Shown here: piece by piece, positions 59,346 through 64,000 of the stretch | How positions within the stretch are numbered: position 1 is the stretch's first letter | How the letters are laid out: the number at the start of each line of letters is the position of its first letter | Assembly (NCBI RefSeq): GCF_001949145.1 | Contig: NW_019091362.1 | Coordinates: 2,974,482 to 3,038,481 of the forward strand | DNA: 64,000 nt | Direction of reading: 5' to 3' | DNA from: Acanthaster planci | Taxonomy: Eukaryota; Echinodermata; Asteroidea; Valvatida; Acanthasteridae | Program-made: the position numbers and the translations under genes | Notes under the pieces: generated by a model | Database searches by the model: none | What the model saw: the letters and a program-made list of their open reading frames with translations, nothing else | Told to the model about the DNA's origin: nothing

Positions 59346-60675
59346 TATGAATAAACGTACAGTTATTGGCGCAAATAGCCTGAGTTGCTGAAAGCGCCAT
59401 TAAAACAAAACAACAACATCTACACAAATAAGCAATATCCTGTACTGTGGCCGATGAAATTTAGGACAGATTAGCCCCCAATGGATAATATATGCACAAT
59501 TGGAAGATGGCATGCGAACTTATAGCCTAGATGAAGAGTTATCATCAAGTCAAAAAGGGCCGTGAAGGATAGTCACTTGTCAGCCACTGCATCGAATCTG
59601 AAGTTATTCAAACGACCCGTGACAAAGGCCTTCACTTTATTATTCTTTATACTCTGTTACTTTTGTGCCTGCCTCGGTTTCAACTCCGGATTAGTCAATA
59701 AAACAGCGGCTTCCCTGAACAGATTTTTGAGCCAAAACAACAGCCAAAATATAAAAGGAAAAGAAAGAGTCGCCTGAAAAACAATCTTCTAATTCCAGGC
59801 CGCTTCATTATGGTTGTGACTCAATGGGTGGGAACCAAATTAACTGAGTGTTATGCCATTTTGGCGACTGAAGACGCTTTGCTGTCTCAGGGAAATTATT
59901 TGACGAAAATCTTGGGGATAGTTATATAATCACACGACAAATCCACTTCCCACACAAGGTATCATTAAACTGACGAACAATAGCTACAAGTCTAAGCACA
60001 AATTTTAAACCCCGCGTGAATATACCCACCTTCTCATCATATATAATGATTTTAAGCAATGCTTGACTATGTTTCCTGTATCCATCCTGTAACTTATGCA
60101 TTGTTGAACGGGATGGTGGCAGACTTCTTTATGACCGGGAAATCTTCCACGCCTTCCTCTGCAGTGAAATTCTATTGCGTTCATTTCTACTCTCAAATTC
60201 CTAAAATGAATAGTCCACCTCGCTTTTGATTCAATATGGCCGACTGGCAAATTTTATAAGTCCATGTTTCAACAAAATTCTACGGTGTTTGCCAGGAAGA
60301 TTTAAAAGGCAATTAAGTACGAGGATTAGGTAAAAGAGGCGTAGCATAGCAAATCTTCAACTCAAATGAAACAAGCAGCTACAGAACTGTGGGGAAGCCA
60401 GGGGCTCAGTTTTGTAAAACACACATAATCCCGTCATTTGTGTACAAACTAGCACATTTCTACTATTCTCTCCACAGCTTCGTGTATCATTTTCTTTTTT
60501 TTGGGGGGGGTGGAGATTAAATCCCCCAAATTATCTCTACATCACAGTGAGACTAACACGAGCGACCATACACGAGGCTGCCCTCTCTCGACTCAAACGC
60601 CCAGTCCTCATAATGTTTTTCCCTCTTGTGGCAAAGTCACGATTTTGCTATTCCGGGAGAATCCTCCTCTCCCAA
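59346..60675. other. Intergenic, no gene seen
   Basis: AT-rich; a T8G8 junction lies at 60495-60510. Short frames only. Confidence 0.5.
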
Positions 60676-60679
60676 CAAT

Positions 60680-60810
60680 AAGGCTGGACAGTATTGACGT
60701 AACGCCGTGCCAGGACCCAAGTCAACCCGGGCATAAAGCGTTGTTGCTTGGAGGTGCGCGGGGCTCCGCGCGCCATTGGCGGGGCGATCGCTCGGCTAAA
60801 AAAGTCAATA
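60680..60810. promoter_or_regulatory. Small CpG-rich island
   Basis: Contains GCGCGGGGCTCCGCGCGCC (about 60757-60775), an imperfect palindrome. No coding signal. Confidence 0.5.
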
Positions 60811-62134
60811 ATCCTGGCCATTTCATGAAAACAATCTACGCCAAGCGCTGCCTGGTAATTTGATTACGACAGAGTAACTGCCGAAAAACAACTGAATCAA
60901 CAGCGTCGGTTCTTCATTATGCAATGATTTCGTTAGAATAGCGAGTCAAATGCGCAGCCATAATAAACGGTCTGATGGACCGCGAGCAGGAGATATTGGG
61001 GTGCATGTGCAGCATGCATGTACTGAAAAAAATTACAACCACGTCAAGTTTTTGTTGTATATAATCATCTCGTTAAAATTCTGACCCCCTCAATAAAAAA
61101 AAAATCAAGTTTCATTTTTCATTATCATTGTAGAATGCATTGGTCGTATATCGTTTAGAGCCATGGACACTTGTGTGATATCTTAAGACACCATGTATTA
61201 TTTACACCAAGTTAAGGCACAAATTTGAAAGGGCATCAAGAACTTTGCCTTTTTGCTCGAAAATGAAAGGAGTTGTTTATGAATATAAACAAAGAACCTA
61301 ACTGTCTACTTCCCGTCAGACTGTTGTCATAGCGTTACAAAATATGACAAATTTTGCAGATATCGTCTGGTTTGTTGACTTCGCTTAGAGTTCTCGTAAG
61401 GGTTTTTACACTTGAGATGAGATTTTCTGTTGTATTTCAAACCTGTGGGAAAGATCAGCATGTGGCTAAAGTGGCGTAAATTTTTGCAGGGAACTAGGGG
61501 ATGGGAGATAACATAAATCAAAATTGCCCGGCCATGGAAATTTGAAAGGGGAGGGGTGGTGACACCATGACACATGGAGGCGCTTATATGATACAGATGT
61601 ACATTCTCAAAATGTGAAATACTTATGTATAATTTAATACACCCCTGGACCTTATATCAAATAAATGTTGTTTTAGCCCTTTCCTTCATTGTTTTTCTCC
61701 CTTTCCAGTGCTGGTGAAGATTTTGGCTGTTGGAAAGTCCGAAAACTTCTTGGGATGCATGAATCATAGAGCAAGTTCCTTGATCTATACATGAATTAAA
61801 ATCAATACCTGGTAAACTGTAGACGATTTCAGAGGTAAAAGGGCGCCCTCTTTACGTTTTATAAATCACTGATAGAGATACAATAGCATGGTGCGAGTAA
61901 AGTCCAGATCTTAAGTAACACTGTTAATAATAGATTACAGGAGTGAAATAGCAATGTTAACATTTACACCACAAACGATATTTCATGCAGATAAGATGAC
62001 ACGCCTATGATGAAGACGTCTTATTTTGCGTCCAAATGGATAAAGTTGTGAGTATGGTATTGCAAGGAACGGCAAATTCCTTCTCATACCCGCAGCATCT
62101 AAGACTACGTTGAAGCAAATTACACTGATCAGCT
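60811..62134. other. Intergenic, no gene seen
   Basis: AT-rich; nothing recognised. Confidence 0.5.
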
Positions 62135-62330
62135 TTCAGTCTCATACTATGGGCCTCAAGTTCGACTAAAAGAGGGCGCTGTTTTTTTCAGCAACGGAGG
62201 CTCCATTGGTTGGAAATGAACTTCGCTGGTGCAAGATCGTCTATAGGATATGCAAGCGTCGCGGTCGTGTTGCTACCAACAAATTAAACTCTCGGCGACC
62301 AACGCGTCTCTTTTCAACCGATGGCGGGGT
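62135..62330 (+). repeat. Dispersed repeat family R, copy C
   Basis: Matches copy B over about 190 bp: ATGGGCCTcAAG, AGAGGGCGCT, CAGCAACGGAGG, TTGGTTGGAAaTGAACTTCG, GTTGCTACCAACA, CGACCAACGCG, TCAACCGA. Non-coding; the 71-codon frame overlapping it is incidental. Confidence 0.5.
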
Positions 62331-64000
62331 GCACCTCTTCTCGAGACGGATACTTGCACGTGTCTCTTCCGTGCGAAATACAAGAGAGATGCTCGAATAC
62401 CGAAAAGAAAAAAAAAAGTAGATATGTGATCCTTTTTGAGATGGATATTACACACAGTGATAAGTTCATTCGAGAAACGTTTCTGAAGTTGCTTTTACTT
62501 CTAGGTTTAGTCCGATGCAACTAGTAAAACAGGAGTACAGGGCCTGACAAAAGCAACTAACGTGGTGTAACAGGTGGAGACAAACAAAGACTATGATGAC
62601 ATCACTCACCACCTCCTTATACTTTCGCGTAAAAGCTATTTTAAAGCACCTATACGCCTCACACGGAAATCTTCCCTTTCAAAGCAATATTTTAAGATTT
62701 AATTCCGACTCCAGACACTTATTAATGTCGTGATTAAGTCTGATTACCCTTCAAAAAATACATCTCAGTACCAATAATTGAAAGCTGGAAATTCTTCTAA
62801 ATTGCTAGTCGGCGCGCGCAGCTTTGAATAGCCTGCTCTCGTTTTGTCAGTTTGAATTTATTTTCCTCTCTGCATTAATGAAGAAATGCGCTTTCACTCG
62901 CAGAATGAAACCACTGCCCACGCTGAGTCCAGCATCCAAAGAGCGGCCGAGGCCTTTACAAACCATTTTTTTTGCCGAAAGGGCGGGAATCATTATGCAG
63001 ACCGCCTACAGAATTTCGACACTTTCTGTCTAAGCATAGCTGTCAAACTTAATCAGCGATCGTCTGGATAATGCATTCTCAGGAACCCACATTCTTTGTT
63101 CTTCACTGTATTAAGTAAATACACATGCGACTCCCTTCCCCTGCATTTTTTTTCTTCTCCGCGAATGGACACAAGCGCGCTCAATCACTAATTTAAACGG
63201 TTTTCGCCGCAGCCCGGCCGCTTTTGTACCGTTCTGTTGGTGATTATAATGTTTTTCCGGAATATCAAAGTGGATTTGCACAGCGCGTGTGCGCACAATT
63301 AACACAACACAAAACCCCCTGGGATAACGGGCAGCGTAATCTAACCAGAGCTGACAAGTAGGCCCCCGAGGCTGCAGTCAAGGCGGTGGTAGGAAGAGAA
63401 TGATGTTTTTCAGTTATGGGCCGTCCTCGTAATTACAGTCAGCGGAATTCTCGCCGTAGAAAATTTAGTCTGGGTTTTTATTAATTTTTTTTTTTGCTGC
63501 CTGTCTAAATTCCTTTCTCCGAGGGGCAAACAATCGGTTTGTTTGTTTTAATTTTGGAGGGGATAACTGGAGAAACAAAACGGCAAATCAAAAAGAGAAT
63601 ATCCCGCCCAGGATGTTATTAAATTCTTAGTTCTTCCTTGTTATTTTCTTCAAAGGAGTACTTACGTGAGTATATACAGGCATACCGAGTCTTGCAGGAA
63701 TGCTCTTGCAACCAATCGGTGACAAGCGCAAATTGACGCCTTTTGAAATAATCGAAGAGCTTGTAAATCCCACATCATCAACTTATCAACGTGTACTGAA
63801 TTCAAATAGTGGAGGTGGGTTGGTTGAAAGGACCCACGAGAAAAAAAATGGTCATGGTTATGCTGTTGTGGTTCTTTCTGATGTCCACCTTAGAGAGGCA
63901 AATGGCATTGTTATGACTATTATAATACAAACGTTGCCACTGCCACTGCCTGCTCCGTGGCAGTCTGTTATGAACAAAACATCTAACACTACTTTAAACT
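62331..64000. other. Intergenic, no gene seen
   Basis: A modest GC-rich patch lies at about 63180-63300. No frame has recognisable similarity up to the window edge. Confidence 0.5.

Noticed and set aside
1-64000. CRISPR arrays, operons, prophage or other prokaryotic systems
   Set aside because: No regularly spaced direct repeats and no dense coding. Introns and eukaryotic repeats exclude a prokaryotic reading.

Overview
This window is animal nuclear DNA. The genes are intron-bearing or isolated in long AT-rich intergenic stretches, splice sites are GT-AG, and the interspersed repeats are eukaryotic types (hAT-like and piggyBac-like MITEs, a decayed non-LTR retrotransposon, a tRNA-derived SINE, Penelope-like relics). 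Gene content and repeat flavour suit an invertebrate, probably a deuterostome such as an amphioxus, hemichordate or echinoderm. The sequence alone does not fix the species, and no prokaryotic features are present.

Only three protein-coding genes are supported. (1) At the left edge, on the plus strand, lie the last three coding exons of a TMEM9/TMEM9B orthologue (exons 61-128, 604-732 and 1048-1191). Its 3' UTR is interrupted by a TTAA-flanked MITE that holds the 333-N assembly gap. (2) At 17815-19902, minus strand, is one long open exon coding for a 695-residue protein. It has a roughly 600-residue proline/serine-rich N-terminus and a C-terminal bHLH domain closest to the achaete-scute class, with a divergent basic region. 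(3) At 34206-34709, minus strand, is a compact 167-residue ASCL3/4/5-type (ASCb) bHLH gene. Human ASCL5 lies beside TMEM9 and human ASCL3 lies beside TMEM9B, so TMEM9-ASC linkage here looks like an ancient syntenic block that predates the vertebrate duplications.

The rest is a gene desert of the kind that surrounds developmental transcription factors. About twenty short GC/CpG-rich islands (100-450 bp) stand out of the AT-rich background, both around the bHLH genes and to the right of them. Several hold palindromes or recognisable motif pairs: twin TCF/LEF-type sites at 26815-26836, an 18-bp palindrome with inverted SOX cores at 43246-43263, and modules shared between islands. They are candidate cis-regulatory elements and would need comparative data to confirm.

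Repeats, left to right: a piggyBac-like MITE (1536-2064); Penelope-tail-like copies (about 8250-8400 and 46905-47150); hAT-type MITEs with 8-bp target duplications (21317-21673 and 22788-23031); an inverted pair of TIR elements (25074-25485 and 28520-28954); a three-copy dispersed family (about 25690-25880, 52235-52435 and 62135-62330); a decayed pentanucleotide satellite (45375-45445 and 46380-46810); a dead jockey-like retroelement (about 52560-54030, minus); and a SINE (59107-59345). I found no CRISPR array and no convincing intact RNA gene. [Format note: the original answer gave no confidence for any feature; the uniform 0.5 is a placeholder required by the schema, not an assessment.]
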